Positions 12,836 through 21,539 of a DNA stretch of 31,458 nucleotides are shown one piece after another. The position numbers and the translations under genes were made by a program. Each line of letters opens with the position of its first letter. Position 1 is the stretch's first letter. Source of the DNA: RGIG8748 sp045539515 (lineage in GTDB: Bacteria > Bacillota > Clostridia > UMGS1810). The stretch is from positions 1-31,458 of the forward strand of contig JAZQFN010000034.1 of the NCBI GenBank assembly GCA_045539515.1. Reading direction: 5' to 3'. The notes under the pieces were generated by a model, which made no database searches, was not told the DNA's origin, and worked only from the letters and a program-made list of their open reading frames with translations.

Positions 12836-14404
12836 TTAATAGTTGTCGGGCAAGTCGTTTTCCAGAAGGATAATTTTTCTCTCGCCTTTGGTATTAAGTG
12901 CGTAGGCGTGAGTTATAGCTTCGTTAAAGCTCTCTGCTACAAAAATTTTATCCTCAGGGAAGTTACCCTCTGTAAGACCATTGTATATGGGCTCGGTCTG
13001 TTGCTTACCCACAAGGATTACGTAGTCGCATATATTGGATGCGTTTTTGCCGAATTCTCGGTTGAGTTCTTCCTGCTTTGAGCCAAGCTCTACCATACCG
13101 GGTGTAAGGAGTATTTTAGTACCTTCAAAGTAGGAGAGGGTTTCCAGGGCAGCCTTTGTACCGCTTGGGTTGGAGTTGTAAGCGTCATCTATTATAAGGT
13201 CGTTTCCTTTTCTTACAAGTTCAAGCCTGTGGGGTACCTGCTCAAGTTTTGATACCTGAGATTTAAGTCTTTTCATTTCGATTCCCATAGTGTTTGCCAC
13301 CGCTATGGCACCTGTAATGTTAAGCACATTGTGCATACCTATAAGCTTTGTGGAGAATTCCTCTTTTTCGCCGCCGGGGGCAGTTACCGTAAAGATTGTT
13401 CCCTTTTCGCCGAGGCTCAATATGTCGGCATTGTAGTCGCCTTTGCCCCGTACGGAATAGCCTATGTGCTTTCTGTTACCGATGTAAGATGCAATGTTTT
13501 CGTCGTCTGCATTTACAAAGAGTGTACCGTCTGCAGGCAGGGAATCGGCAAGTTCAAATTTGGTTTTCTTTACGTTATCTATGGATTTAAAGGTTTCCAG
13601 ATGCTGAGGTCCCACCGATGTAATGATACCTGCATCGGGGTGAACTATGTCGCATATTTCTTTTATTTCGCCAACACGCTTTGCACCCATTTCGCATACA
13701 AAAACTTCATTGAGTGCGCTTAGGGAAGAACGGATTGTTATTACCACACCCATGGGAGTATTGTAGCTTTCCGGAGTCATAAGGGTGTTGTACTTTGCTT
13801 TGAGAAGGGTGGAAAGATAATACTTAACGCTGGTCTTTCCGTAGCTTCCGGTAATACCTATAACCTTGGCATCTGAGGAAGAAAGAAGCTTTTTCGCATG
13901 GTTTATATAATGATTTGTAATCATAAGCTCAACAGGTCTGTTTATAAGGTTTGAAACCATTATAAAAGCCGGTGCCAGCATAAACAGTCCGCTTAATGCA
14001 ACGCAGGTTGCATTGAATTTATAGCCCACTGCTGTAAGTAATGCAAGGAGAATAAGGGTTGTTGCAATAAGCCTTTTAACTCTCATGGTGTATACAAGGG
14101 GCTTTTTGGCTTTCTGCGGACGGGACAAAAGTATCATAATTGCAGAAATTGCAATAAATATCCACTTTATCCCATAGCTTCCCTCAAGAGCTTCTATACC
14201 ATCTGCGTCCCAATAGGACAGAAATACCAGTATGGCACCGCCTATAAGGTTGGAAGCCCATTTTGAAAAGTTCTTCAAAATCCACTTTGAATGAATCTTT
14301 GCCCTGTAGGAATTAAGCTGAAAGAAGTGTAAAAACTTTATAGTAGACACACAAAATGCCGCAGCCGACATTATAATACACAAAATAAACAATACTGTTT
14401 CCAT
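12836..14404 (-). CDS. Membrane-anchored MurF-type Mur ligase
   Basis: This 522-residue protein has Mur-ligase central and C-terminal domains. The ATP loop is VIGITGSYGKTS (about 181-192), and the chain continues through TPESYNTPMGVV, EVFVCEMGAKRVGEI and ITSVGPQHLETF, with the carbamylated-lysine region KKTKFELADSL. The C-terminal domain has VPHRLELV and IDDAYNSNPSGTKAALETL, the signature of MurF (adds D-Ala-D-Ala to UDP-MurNAc-tripeptide). Instead of the usual soluble UMP-MurNAc-binding N-terminal domain, residues 1-155 contain about five hydrophobic segments (near 1-22, 52-66, 80-95, 111-128 and 131-155). The enzyme is therefore probably tethered to the membrane. Co-location with ddl supports a MurF role. 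A related ligase for another amino-acid polymer is the alternative. Confidence 0.85.
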   Translation of the reverse strand: METVLFILCIIMSAAAFCVSTIKFLHFFQLNSYRAKIHSKWILKNFSKWASNLIGGAILVFLSYWDADGIEALEGSYGIKWIFIAISAIMILLSRPQKAKKPLVYTMRVKRLIATTLILLALLTAVGYKFNATCVALSGLFMLAPAFIMVSNLINRPVELMITNHYINHAKKLLSSSDAKVIGITGSYGKTSVKYYLSTLLKAKYNTLMTPESYNTPMGVVITIRSSLSALNEVFVCEMGAKRVGEIKEICDIVHPDAGIITSVGPQHLETFKSIDNVKKTKFELADSLPADGTLFVNADDENIASYIGNRKHIGYSVRGKGDYNADILSLGEKGTIFTVTAPGGEKEEFSTKLIGMHNVLNITGAIAVANTMGIEMKRLKSQVSKLEQVPHRLELVRKGNDLIIDDAYNSNPSGTKAALETLSYFEGTKILLTPGMVELGSKQEELNREFGKNASNICDYVILVGKQQTEPIYNGLTEGNFPEDKIFVAESFNEAITHAYALNTKGERKIILLENDLPDNY

Positions 14405-14417
14405 AGCATGTTCCTCC

Positions 14418-15191
14418 TTATAAGCTGATGTTCATAAATGATGCCAGCACACGGTTAAAGGTGTACATATCGTCCAGGAACGAATAGTGACCGCACCCTT
14501 TAAGCACAACTTTTCCTGCATCGGGCATAAGCTCTTCCATCCGTATTGCATCGGACACGGGTGTTGCAAGGTCGTTTTCCCCCCATACAAGAAGGGTAGG
14601 AGGTGTTACCTTGGGGAACAGATGAACAAGATCTTCGTTTACAACCCTTACCATAGTCTGCTTCATAAGGGGAGAAGCAGCTTTGTAGTCGGCAGAACCG
14701 CTTTTTGACTGAAGGTTATTAAGGGCATTGGGGAAAAGCTTTTTTACTATACCAAGAGAAAGAAACTTCTTGCCTAATTTGTAGGTTTTAATTTTCATAT
14801 TCTTTTTAAAGGTCATTTTGGGCTTAACCCCGGCACTGTCCACCAGAATAATCTTATTTATTTCAAAAGGCAGACTATCTCTTTCGAAGAATTTTATTAT
14901 AACTCTTCCACCGAAGGAATGTCCCAGAAAGGTTGCTTTGGTTACGCCAAGTTTGTTTAAAAACTTTATTATAAAATCCACATAGTCGCTGACACACCAG
15001 GGAGCAGGCGGTTCGTCGCTTAAGCCAAAGCCGGGCATATCGGGGGCTATAACCTTGTATTTAATCTTGAGCACATCGGTCATACTTTTAAACAAAGTAA
15101 TGTTGGAGCCCCATCCGTGGAGTAGTACAACACATTCACCGTCGCCCTCTGCTATGTAATTTATATTCATACCGTCAATATTTATATTCAA
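14418..15191 (-). CDS. Alpha/beta-hydrolase
   Basis: This is a 257-residue alpha/beta-hydrolase without a signal peptide. The oxyanion HG is in VVLLHGWGS (about 25-26). The nucleophile elbow is GHSFGG (Ser92), with the acid in WGENDLATP (Asp207) and the histidine in GCGHYSFLD (His235), so the triad is complete. The start is TTG at 15191, chosen because GGAAGG lies eight bases upstream. An ATG seven codons later lacks a good site. It is the first gene of the operon with the MurF-type ligase (13-base gap) and ddl. That context suggests a role in cell-envelope metabolism, but the substrate is unknown. Confidence 0.85.
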   Translation of the reverse strand: MNINIDGMNINYIAEGDGECVVLLHGWGSNITLFKSMTDVLKIKYKVIAPDMPGFGLSDEPPAPWCVSDYVDFIIKFLNKLGVTKATFLGHSFGGRVIIKFFERDSLPFEINKIILVDSAGVKPKMTFKKNMKIKTYKLGKKFLSLGIVKKLFPNALNNLQSKSGSADYKAASPLMKQTMVRVVNEDLVHLFPKVTPPTLLVWGENDLATPVSDAIRMEELMPDAGKVVLKGCGHYSFLDDMYTFNRVLASFMNISL

Positions 15192-15231
15192 GTAAATACC
15201 TTCCTTCGCGGCACATAATCATACATAATAA

Positions 15232-15261
15232 ATTATATCACAAATGCATATATTATTGCAA
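15232..15261 (-). promoter_or_regulatory. Candidate promoter of the hydrolase-murF-ddl operon
   Basis: The minus strand shows TTGCAA (15261-15256), an 18-base spacer and TATAAT (15237-15232). The -10 is perfect and the -35 moderate. The leader is about 35 bases. Confidence 0.65.
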
Positions 15262-15281
15262 GAAGTTTGTTATAAAACAGC

Positions 15282-15316
15282 AAAAATATCGGGAGAGTTT
15301 CAAAACCCTCCCGATA
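15282..15316 (-). terminator. Intrinsic terminator of sigG
   Basis: The minus strand shows TATCGGGAG (15316-15308) pairing with CTCCCGATA (15295-15287), followed by TTTTT. It separates sigG from the hydrolase operon downstream on the same strand. Confidence 0.88.
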
Positions 15317-15322
15317 AATCCG

Positions 15323-16090
15323 TTATATATGGTTTTTCATATGACTTAATGCACTTTTTTCCAATCTTGAAACCTGCGCCTGACTTATGCCCAGTTCCTT
15401 TGCCACTTCCATCTGGGTTCTGCCTTTAAAGAACCGCAGATTCAGTATTTTCTTTTCTCTGCTGCACAGCCTGGTCAGGGCTTCCTTGAGTGCTATTTCC
15501 TCCAGCCAGTTTTCATCGGAATTTTTGTCATCGCTCAGCTGGTCCATCACATATATGGCGTCTGCTCCATCGCTGTATACAGGTTCATAAAGAGATACAG
15601 GGTCCTGTATGGAGTCGAGAGCAAGAACCACATCCTCTTTTGGCATATCAATAAGCTTTGCTATTTCGTTGATGGTGGGCTCTTTTCCTGTTTTTGCAGT
15701 AAGCTCTTCCTTGGCGCGCAGTGCTTTGTAAGCTGTATCCCGAAGAGAACGGCTTACGCGTATGGCGTTGTTATCTCTTAAATATCTTCTTATTTCACCG
15801 ATTATCATAGGTACTGCATAGGTAGAGAATTGTACATTCTGACCCATATCGAAATTGTCTATGGCTTTTATAAGACCTATACATCCCACCTGAAAAAGGT
15901 CGTCAGGATTTTCACCTCTTCCGGAAAACCGCTGTATTACACTTAAAACCAGTCTGAGATTGCCCTGAACAAACTTTTCTCTGGCATCACTGTTTCCGGA
16001 TTTTATGTCTTTAAGAAGCTCTTCCTTTTGAGCTTTTGTAAGTGTCGGAAGAGTTGCCGTATTTACTCCGCAGATTTCAACTTTGTTCAT
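15323..16090 (-). CDS. sigG: RNA polymerase sporulation sigma factor sigma-G
   Basis: Sigma-G (255 residues) directs late forespore transcription, including spore protective proteins and germination genes. The N-terminal KVEICGVNTATLPTL is diagnostic and separates sigma-G from sigma-F. Region 2 shows NLRLVLSVIQRF, then DDLFQVGCIGLIKAIDNFD and FSTYAVPMIIGEIRRYLRDN. Region 3 has IRVSRSLRDTAYKAL. Region 4 has the helix-turn-helix GRTQMEVAKELGISQAQVSR. In Bacillus sigG follows sigE and spoIIGA. Here it stands alone between a cell-wall operon and pth. The ATG is preceded by AAAAGGAG at 11 bases. A sigma-F-like promoter lies upstream, in line with known forespore control. Confidence 0.97.
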   Translation of the reverse strand: MNKVEICGVNTATLPTLTKAQKEELLKDIKSGNSDAREKFVQGNLRLVLSVIQRFSGRGENPDDLFQVGCIGLIKAIDNFDMGQNVQFSTYAVPMIIGEIRRYLRDNNAIRVSRSLRDTAYKALRAKEELTAKTGKEPTINEIAKLIDMPKEDVVLALDSIQDPVSLYEPVYSDGADAIYVMDQLSDDKNSDENWLEEIALKEALTRLCSREKKILNLRFFKGRTQMEVAKELGISQAQVSRLEKSALSHMKNHI

Positions 16091-16128
16091 AATTGACGAA
16101 TCTCCTTTTTGCTGTTTATTTCACTAAT

Positions 16129-16158
16129 AAGGTTTCCCCCGGGACAACTTATGTATAC
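16129..16158 (-). promoter_or_regulatory. Sigma-F-like promoter of sigG
   Basis: The minus strand shows GTATA (16158-16154), a 15-base spacer and GGGAAACCTT (16138-16129). This fits the known sigma-F pattern (GYATA, N15, GG-rich -10), about 40 bases before the ATG. It is a pattern match only, but biologically expected. Confidence 0.68.
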
Positions 16159-16214
16159 TGTCATAAATTAGCAGAAAAGATATAAACAAATTGTTTTAAA
16201 TTTCAAATTTATAC

Positions 16215-16243
16215 TTGAAAAAACCTCAAAAAACAAATACAAT
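16215..16243 (+). promoter_or_regulatory. Candidate promoter of pth-mfd, overlapping a palindrome
   Basis: TTGAAA (16215-16220), a 17-base spacer and TACAAT (16238-16243). The -10 lies within the perfect 18-base palindrome ATACAATATATATTGTAT (16237-16254), which could be an operator or merely AT-rich symmetry. Confidence 0.6.
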
Positions 16244-16285
16244 ATATATTGTATGATAATATAGCTAATAATAAGGAGATAAGTA

Positions 16286-16858
16286 ATGTATCTTATTGCA
16301 GGACTGGGTAATCCCGACAAGAAATACGAAGCCACAAGACACAATATAGGGTTTGAAACCATAGACCTTCTCTGCCGTAAAACAGGCATCAACCTTACAA
16401 AGCTTAAATTCAAAGCTGTGTGGGGAGATGGAATTATAGGCGGAGAAAAGGTAATAATTGCCAAACCTCAGACATATATGAATTTAAGCGGAGAGAGTAT
16501 AAGGGATATAGCTTCCTTCTATAAAATACCTCCCGAGAATATCATAATAGTGTGTGATGATATCAATATCCCTCTGGGTAATATACGCATACGCCCCAAG
16601 GGAAGCGACGGCGGACACAATGGTCTTAAGTCAATTATATATCAGCTTGCAAGTGATCAATTTGTAAGAATCCGTATGGGCGTAGGTGCCCCCAAAGGTG
16701 AACATTACAACCTTGCGGATTATGTTTTGGGTAAGTTTTCAAAGGAAGAGATAGAGGTTCTTACACCTACTGCAAACCGCGTTACCGAGGCAATAGAAAC
16801 TATTATTAAAAATGATGTTGCCACAGCTATGAACAGATATAACGGAGCTAATAAGTGA
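16286..16858 (+). CDS. pth: Peptidyl-tRNA hydrolase
   Basis: Pth releases tRNA from peptidyl-tRNAs that drop off ribosomes. The 190-residue protein is the standard length. It has the N-terminal MYLIAGLGNPDKKYEATRHNIGF with catalytic histidine in RHN (about residue 19) and Asn in GNP. The middle has PQTYMNLSGES, then VCDDINIPLGNIRIRPKGSDGGHNGLKSI, followed by RIRMGVGAP and DYVLGKFS. AAGGAG precedes the ATG. The stop codon overlaps the start of mfd (TGATG at 16856-16860), so the two are translationally coupled. The pth-mfd pair is widely conserved in Bacillota. Confidence 0.97.
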   Translation: MYLIAGLGNPDKKYEATRHNIGFETIDLLCRKTGINLTKLKFKAVWGDGIIGGEKVIIAKPQTYMNLSGESIRDIASFYKIPPENIIIVCDDINIPLGNIRIRPKGSDGGHNGLKSIIYQLASDQFVRIRMGVGAPKGEHYNLADYVLGKFSKEEIEVLTPTANRVTEAIETIIKNDVATAMNRYNGANK

Positions 16859-19800
16859 TGAAGACATTTTCCTATCTTCTGGACGGAATGAGTGAGTTCG
16901 ACAGCCTTATTGAGCATATCAAAAAAGGTAAAGGATTCGTTCACACTCTTGGTGTATCCGGAAGTCAGAAAACACATCTTATATATTCGTTGGGCGAACA
17001 CCACACCGGCAAAACCCTTGTGGTAACTCCCGATGAAACCGAAGCGGGAAGGATGGCAAAGGAGCTGTCGTTCCTTTGCGGTGATGGAGTTTTATATTTC
17101 CCTTCAAGGGAATACCTTTTTTATGATGTGGATGTGTCCAACCGTAAAAATGAATATGCAAGACTTTCTGTGCTTGCCCGCTTAAAGAATGCCTCATATA
17201 TTGTGTGCTCGGTCAGTGCCCTTGCATCATACACTTTGCCAAGAAATTATTTTGACGAAAACAAAATTTCCCTGGATATGGCTTCAGCCGTAGATATGCA
17301 GGAGCTTATATCCAAACTCATATATATGGGCTATTCCCGCGTAAGCGCTGTGGAAAATATAGGACAGTTCTCAGTAAGAGGTTCCATAATAGATGTTTTT
17401 TCCCCGGGAGCGGATATGCCTTTGAGAATAGAGCTTTGGGGCGACGATATAGACTCTATGCGCTATTTTAGCCCCGATACTCAGCTTTCAGGCGAAAACA
17501 CCGATGAAGCAGAGATTTATCCTTGTGCGGAGCTGATGTACACCGGCGACGAGGCAGCTTCTGCGGTGGAAAAAATACGTAAAATGAAGAACGAAAATCT
17601 TCTTCGTGATGTGGAAAAATTCGCCCAGAGCAGATACTTTCCATCAAACGATAAGTATATGCCTCTGTTTTATAAAGACACACCCACACTTTTGGATTAC
17701 CTTGACGAAAACGCCTTGTGCATACTTTCCGAGCCAAAGGATATAAAGCAAAAATCTGATGTATGGTACAAGGAACAAAATGAAATAATCTCCAATCTTA
17801 TGGAAAAGGGACTGTTCCCCAAAATTTCCGATGGGTATTTCTCCGATTATTCCAAAATAGTAAAAAATATTTCCGGAAGGATAGGAGTATCCTTGAGCGC
17901 ATTGTCCCATTCAACGCCGGAGCTGTTTCCAAAACAGCTTATATCCCTTACCGCAAAGACCTTAAGGGCATACAGCGATAATGCCCAATACCTCATAGAT
18001 GATATTTTATATTGGAAAAAGTGCTCCTATCGTGTTCTTATTTTACTTGGTTCAGAAACCAAAATCAATAATCTCAAGGAAGCCCTGCAGGAAAAGGACA
18101 TAATGGCTTCCTATGTTACAGACCTTAGCCACACACCGGATTTCGGTGAAATATTTATTGTAAAAGGCACTTTGGAAAGGGGCTTTGAATATCCATCCAT
18201 AAAAACGGTTGTGGTAACCGACGGCGAGCCGGTTTCTCAAAGAAAGAAGCATCGCAAGGTAAAAGACGCCAAAGATGCCATTAAGAGCTTTGATGAAATA
18301 TCCCCCGGAGATTATGTGGTTCACAGAACTCACGGCGTGGGTCAGTATATGGGCATACATCAGCTGGAGGTTCAGGGAGTAATCCGTGATTACATTAAAT
18401 TAAGGTATAAAGGTACTGACTCCCTCTATGTTCCCGTAAATCAGCTGGATATGCTATATAAATATTCTTCCACCGAGGAAAAAACTGTAAAGCTCAATTC
18501 TCTTGGAGGAACAGGATGGCAGAAAACCGTAACAAGAGTTAAAGAGAGCGTTGCCCACCTTGCGGAAGATATGATAAAGCTTTATGCCGCAAGAAGCCAG
18601 ATGAAGGGTCACGTATTTGAAAAGGATTCCGACTGGCAAAGACAGTTTGAAAATGACTTTATATATGATGAAACCCCCGACCAGATTCGATGTATAGAAG
18701 AAGTAAAGGCGGATATGGAGCAGGGCAAATGTATGGACCGACTCCTTTGCGGAGATGTGGGCTACGGAAAAACAGAAGTTGCCTTAAGAGCAGCTTTCAA
18801 GTGCGTAATGAGCGGTATGCAGGTGGCATATCTTGTGCCCACCACCATACTTGCATCTCAGCATTTTAACACTTTCCTTTCCCGTATGAAGGAATATTGC
18901 ATCAAGGTGGAAATGCTTAGCCGCTTCCGTACCAAGAAGCAACAACAGGAAATTATTGCCAAACTCAAAACCGGCGAGATAGATGTGCTTATAGGTACTC
19001 ACCGCATACTTCAGAAGGATGTGGAGTTTAAGTCTTTAGGGCTTCTTATAATAGATGAAGAACAGCGTTTCGGAGTGGGTCATAAGGAAAAATTAAAAGA
19101 GATAAAGAAAGATGTGGATGTGCTTACCTTAAGTGCCACACCAATTCCCAGAACTCTCAATATGGCAATGATTGGTATTCGTGACCTTAGCGTTATAGCT
19201 TCCCCTCCCGGTGACCGTTCTCCTGTGCAGACCTTTGTTATGGAGTATAACCCCATAGTTGTTCAAAATGCAATTGAAAGGGAAATTGCCCGCGGAGGGC
19301 AGGTATATTATCTTTATAACCGTGTGGAAAGTATAGAGCGTGTGGCTGCAAAGATTCAGGAACTTGTGCCCGAGGCCCGTGTGCGAGTCGCCCACGGTAA
19401 AATGAGTGAAACTCAGCTTGAGAATATTATGCTGGAGCTCATAGAAGGTGAGATAGATGTTCTGGTATGTACCACGATTATAGAAACAGGTCTTGATGTG
19501 CCCAACGCCAATACCATAATTCTGGAAAATGCCGATTGCCTTGGATTAAGTCAGCTTTATCAGCTTAAAGGCAGAGTGGGACGCTCCAACAGATTGTCCT
19601 ATGCATACTTTACCTATCATGAAGGTAAGGTACTCGACTCCGTTGCTCAGAAGAGGCTTCAGGCAATAAGGGAATTTACCGAGTTTGGCTCCGGATTTAA
19701 AATAGCAATGCGCGATCTGGAAATAAGAGGTGCCGGAAATATCCTTGGAAAAGAACAACACGGCAATATGAATCTGGTTGGTTACGATATGTATTGCTTG

Positions 19801-20298
19801 CTTTTAGAGCAGGCAGTAAAGGAGCTTAAAGGCGAAGAGGTAACCGCAAAGTGCGATACTGCCATAGATATCAAGGTGAGTGCGTACATTCCTGAAACAT
19901 CCGTTCCCGATGAAAAACAGAGGATAGATATGTACAGGCAGATTGCCTCCATGTCTTCTGATGAAGAACTCAGGGATACCGAGGCAGAGTTTATAGACCG
20001 CTACGGCGATGTGCCCGACTCGGTGCACAATCTTATGAAAATCGCCCTTATAAAATCTATAGCTTCCGAGCTGTATGTGTCCGATATTACACAGAAAGAC
20101 GGCCTGATAGTCTTTACCTTCGACAAGATTGTAAGCCCTCTTGCCATTGTGGATATTATGGACGGTTACAAGGGCAAAATGATGTTCTCCTCGGGAAACA
20201 CCTCATATCTGAGTTACAAATATGATGATGATATTCTTGAGAATATTAAAATTATATTACAAAGACTAAAAAATACAATACAGAATGAACCTGTATAA
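16858..20298 (+). CDS. mfd: Transcription-repair coupling factor
   Basis: Mfd (1146 residues) removes RNA polymerase stalled at DNA lesions and recruits UvrA. In order it has a UvrB-like N-terminal module, the RNA-polymerase interaction domain near 470-560 (SPGDYVVHRTHGVGQYMGIH, residue 482 on), and the RecG-like translocase. The translocase shows Walker A GDVGYGKTEVA (632-639), DEEQRFG (733 on), LSATPIPRTLN, and the motif VI region with GRVGR (905-909). The C-terminal TRCF domain starts around VSAYIPE. ATG at 16858 overlaps the pth stop. A GTG three bases earlier, with a slightly better distance to GGAG, is an alternative start. Length and motifs are complete, with no frameshift. Confidence 0.97.
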   Translation: MKTFSYLLDGMSEFDSLIEHIKKGKGFVHTLGVSGSQKTHLIYSLGEHHTGKTLVVTPDETEAGRMAKELSFLCGDGVLYFPSREYLFYDVDVSNRKNEYARLSVLARLKNASYIVCSVSALASYTLPRNYFDENKISLDMASAVDMQELISKLIYMGYSRVSAVENIGQFSVRGSIIDVFSPGADMPLRIELWGDDIDSMRYFSPDTQLSGENTDEAEIYPCAELMYTGDEAASAVEKIRKMKNENLLRDVEKFAQSRYFPSNDKYMPLFYKDTPTLLDYLDENALCILSEPKDIKQKSDVWYKEQNEIISNLMEKGLFPKISDGYFSDYSKIVKNISGRIGVSLSALSHSTPELFPKQLISLTAKTLRAYSDNAQYLIDDILYWKKCSYRVLILLGSETKINNLKEALQEKDIMASYVTDLSHTPDFGEIFIVKGTLERGFEYPSIKTVVVTDGEPVSQRKKHRKVKDAKDAIKSFDEISPGDYVVHRTHGVGQYMGIHQLEVQGVIRDYIKLRYKGTDSLYVPVNQLDMLYKYSSTEEKTVKLNSLGGTGWQKTVTRVKESVAHLAEDMIKLYAARSQMKGHVFEKDSDWQRQFENDFIYDETPDQIRCIEEVKADMEQGKCMDRLLCGDVGYGKTEVALRAAFKCVMSGMQVAYLVPTTILASQHFNTFLSRMKEYCIKVEMLSRFRTKKQQQEIIAKLKTGEIDVLIGTHRILQKDVEFKSLGLLIIDEEQRFGVGHKEKLKEIKKDVDVLTLSATPIPRTLNMAMIGIRDLSVIASPPGDRSPVQTFVMEYNPIVVQNAIEREIARGGQVYYLYNRVESIERVAAKIQELVPEARVRVAHGKMSETQLENIMLELIEGEIDVLVCTTIIETGLDVPNANTIILENADCLGLSQLYQLKGRVGRSNRLSYAYFTYHEGKVLDSVAQKRLQAIREFTEFGSGFKIAMRDLEIRGAGNILGKEQHGNMNLVGYDMYCLLLEQAVKELKGEEVTAKCDTAIDIKVSAYIPETSVPDEKQRIDMYRQIASMSSDEELRDTEAEFIDRYGDVPDSVHNLMKIALIKSIASELYVSDITQKDGLIVFTFDKIVSPLAIVDIMDGYKGKMMFSSGNTSYLSYKYDDDILENIKIILQRLKNTIQNEPV

Positions 20299-20342
20299 TG
20301 TATAATTACAATATTAATTTCATGTAAATGGAGGAATTTCCA

Positions 20343-21377
20343 ATGAAAAAACTTATAAAGCTTATATCTCTTATTTGCATCGTTGCACTCTTTGCAGGCT
20401 GCAGTCTTGTAAGCACTACAGAAGAGGAAGCGGAAGTACCCAAGAGCGAAACAGCAGTTATAATAAACGGTGTTGAGTACACTGCTGCAAGATTTAATAT
20501 TTACTATTACAGTGCGCAGGATGAAATACTTCAGACTGCAGGCTATGTTAATGCCGACGATATTCCCGCAGATTTCTGGGAACAGAAAACCGATGGCAAG
20601 TCCAACCTTGAAAGAGCCAAGGAGATTGCCATAGATAACCTTGTGAAAGATGCGCTTGCTTATCAGAAGGCTGAAAAGCTCGGAATTGAGCTTACCGCAG
20701 AAGAAAAGTCCAATCTTACCAATCAGATGGCTTATATTAAGCAGGACCCTAAGTCCTATGAACAAATTGGAATTATGGGTACCACAGAAGATGAATTAAT
20801 GAAATTCTGGGAAGAGCAGACTTGTGTTTCCCATATTTTACCTGCACTTATAGAAAAAGGTGAATTAAAGGTGGATGAAGCTGCAGCTGAAAAGCAGCTT
20901 AAGGATGAATATGTAAGAGTTAAGCACATACTTACATTTACTATCAATCCACAGACACAGGAGCCCCTCGCTGAAGATCAGGTTAAAATTGCCGAAGAAA
21001 GAGTTCAGGAAATACTTGCAAAAATCAATGCCGGTGAGGACTTTGACAAGCTTGCTGAACAGTACAATCAGGATGGTAATGTAGATTATCTCTTTACCAA
21101 GGGTGAAATGGTAGCTGAGTTTGAAACTGTTGCTTTCTCCTTAGCCGACAATCAGGTAAGCGGACCGGTTTATTCTCCCTACGGAATACACATTATTAAA
21201 AAGATTCCCATGGATATGAAGGGTGAGCAGGAAGAACTTAAGCTTCAGGCTATTAAATCTCAGATGGTAATGCCCGATTACGAAAAGCTGCTTGAAGACT
21301 GGGTAAAAAATGCCAAAATTGAAAAGAAAGAAGATGTACTAAAGAAAGAAGGAGCTAAAATAGTTAGCAAAAAGTAA
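20343..21377 (+). CDS. PrsA-like parvulin-type peptidyl-prolyl isomerase lipoprotein
   Basis: This extracytoplasmic foldase helps secreted proteins fold outside the membrane. The 344-residue precursor has a lipoprotein signal MKKLIKLISLICIVALFAGC with the lipid-modified cysteine at residue 20. A SurA/PrsA-type N-terminal helical region follows (NGVEYTAARFNIYYYSAQDE). The parvulin domain lies near 190-285 (VRVKHILTF, then GEDFDKLAEQYNQDG, then PYGIHIIKKI). A C-terminal charged helix ends the protein. The ATG at 20343 is chosen over an earlier in-frame ATG because GGAGG lies at 20331-20335 and the lipobox is then correctly placed. A strong terminator follows. It shares the pth-mfd direction, 44 bases downstream of mfd. 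Confidence 0.9.
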   Translation: MKKLIKLISLICIVALFAGCSLVSTTEEEAEVPKSETAVIINGVEYTAARFNIYYYSAQDEILQTAGYVNADDIPADFWEQKTDGKSNLERAKEIAIDNLVKDALAYQKAEKLGIELTAEEKSNLTNQMAYIKQDPKSYEQIGIMGTTEDELMKFWEEQTCVSHILPALIEKGELKVDEAAAEKQLKDEYVRVKHILTFTINPQTQEPLAEDQVKIAEERVQEILAKINAGEDFDKLAEQYNQDGNVDYLFTKGEMVAEFETVAFSLADNQVSGPVYSPYGIHIIKKIPMDMKGEQEELKLQAIKSQMVMPDYEKLLEDWVKNAKIEKKEDVLKKEGAKIVSKK

Positions 21378-21405
21378 GCTCTTGCGACATAAAATTTAGC
21401 AATAT

Positions 21406-21447
21406 AAGAGTCATTTCGGTGAATTAAATCGGAATGACTCTTTTTTT
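21406..21447 (+). terminator. Intrinsic terminator after the PrsA-like gene
   Basis: AAGAGTCATTTCG (21406-21418) pairs with CGGAATGACTCTT (21430-21442) with one wobble pair and an 11-base loop, followed by TTTTTTT. Confidence 0.9.
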
Positions 21448-21478
21448 AATGAACGAATGCTTGTACTTCTTACACCGT

Positions 21479-21506
21479 TTTACATTTTTTGTTATTTTTG
21501 TATGAT
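21479..21506 (+). promoter_or_regulatory. Candidate promoter of spoIIE
   Basis: TTTACA (21479-21484), a 16-base spacer and TATGAT (21501-21506) lie about 33 bases before the ATG. Known spoIIE genes use Spo0A~P with sigma-A. No clear Spo0A box (TGTCGAA) is visible here, so the activator site is unresolved. Confidence 0.5.
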
Positions 21507-21539
21507 ACAATATACAAAAACGTTGAAGGAGAAAAAAAT

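Noticed and set aside
21455..21539. A Spo0A box upstream of spoIIE
   Set aside because: Spo0A control is expected, but no good TGTCGAA or TTCGACA match could be found in this stretch, so it is not annotated.
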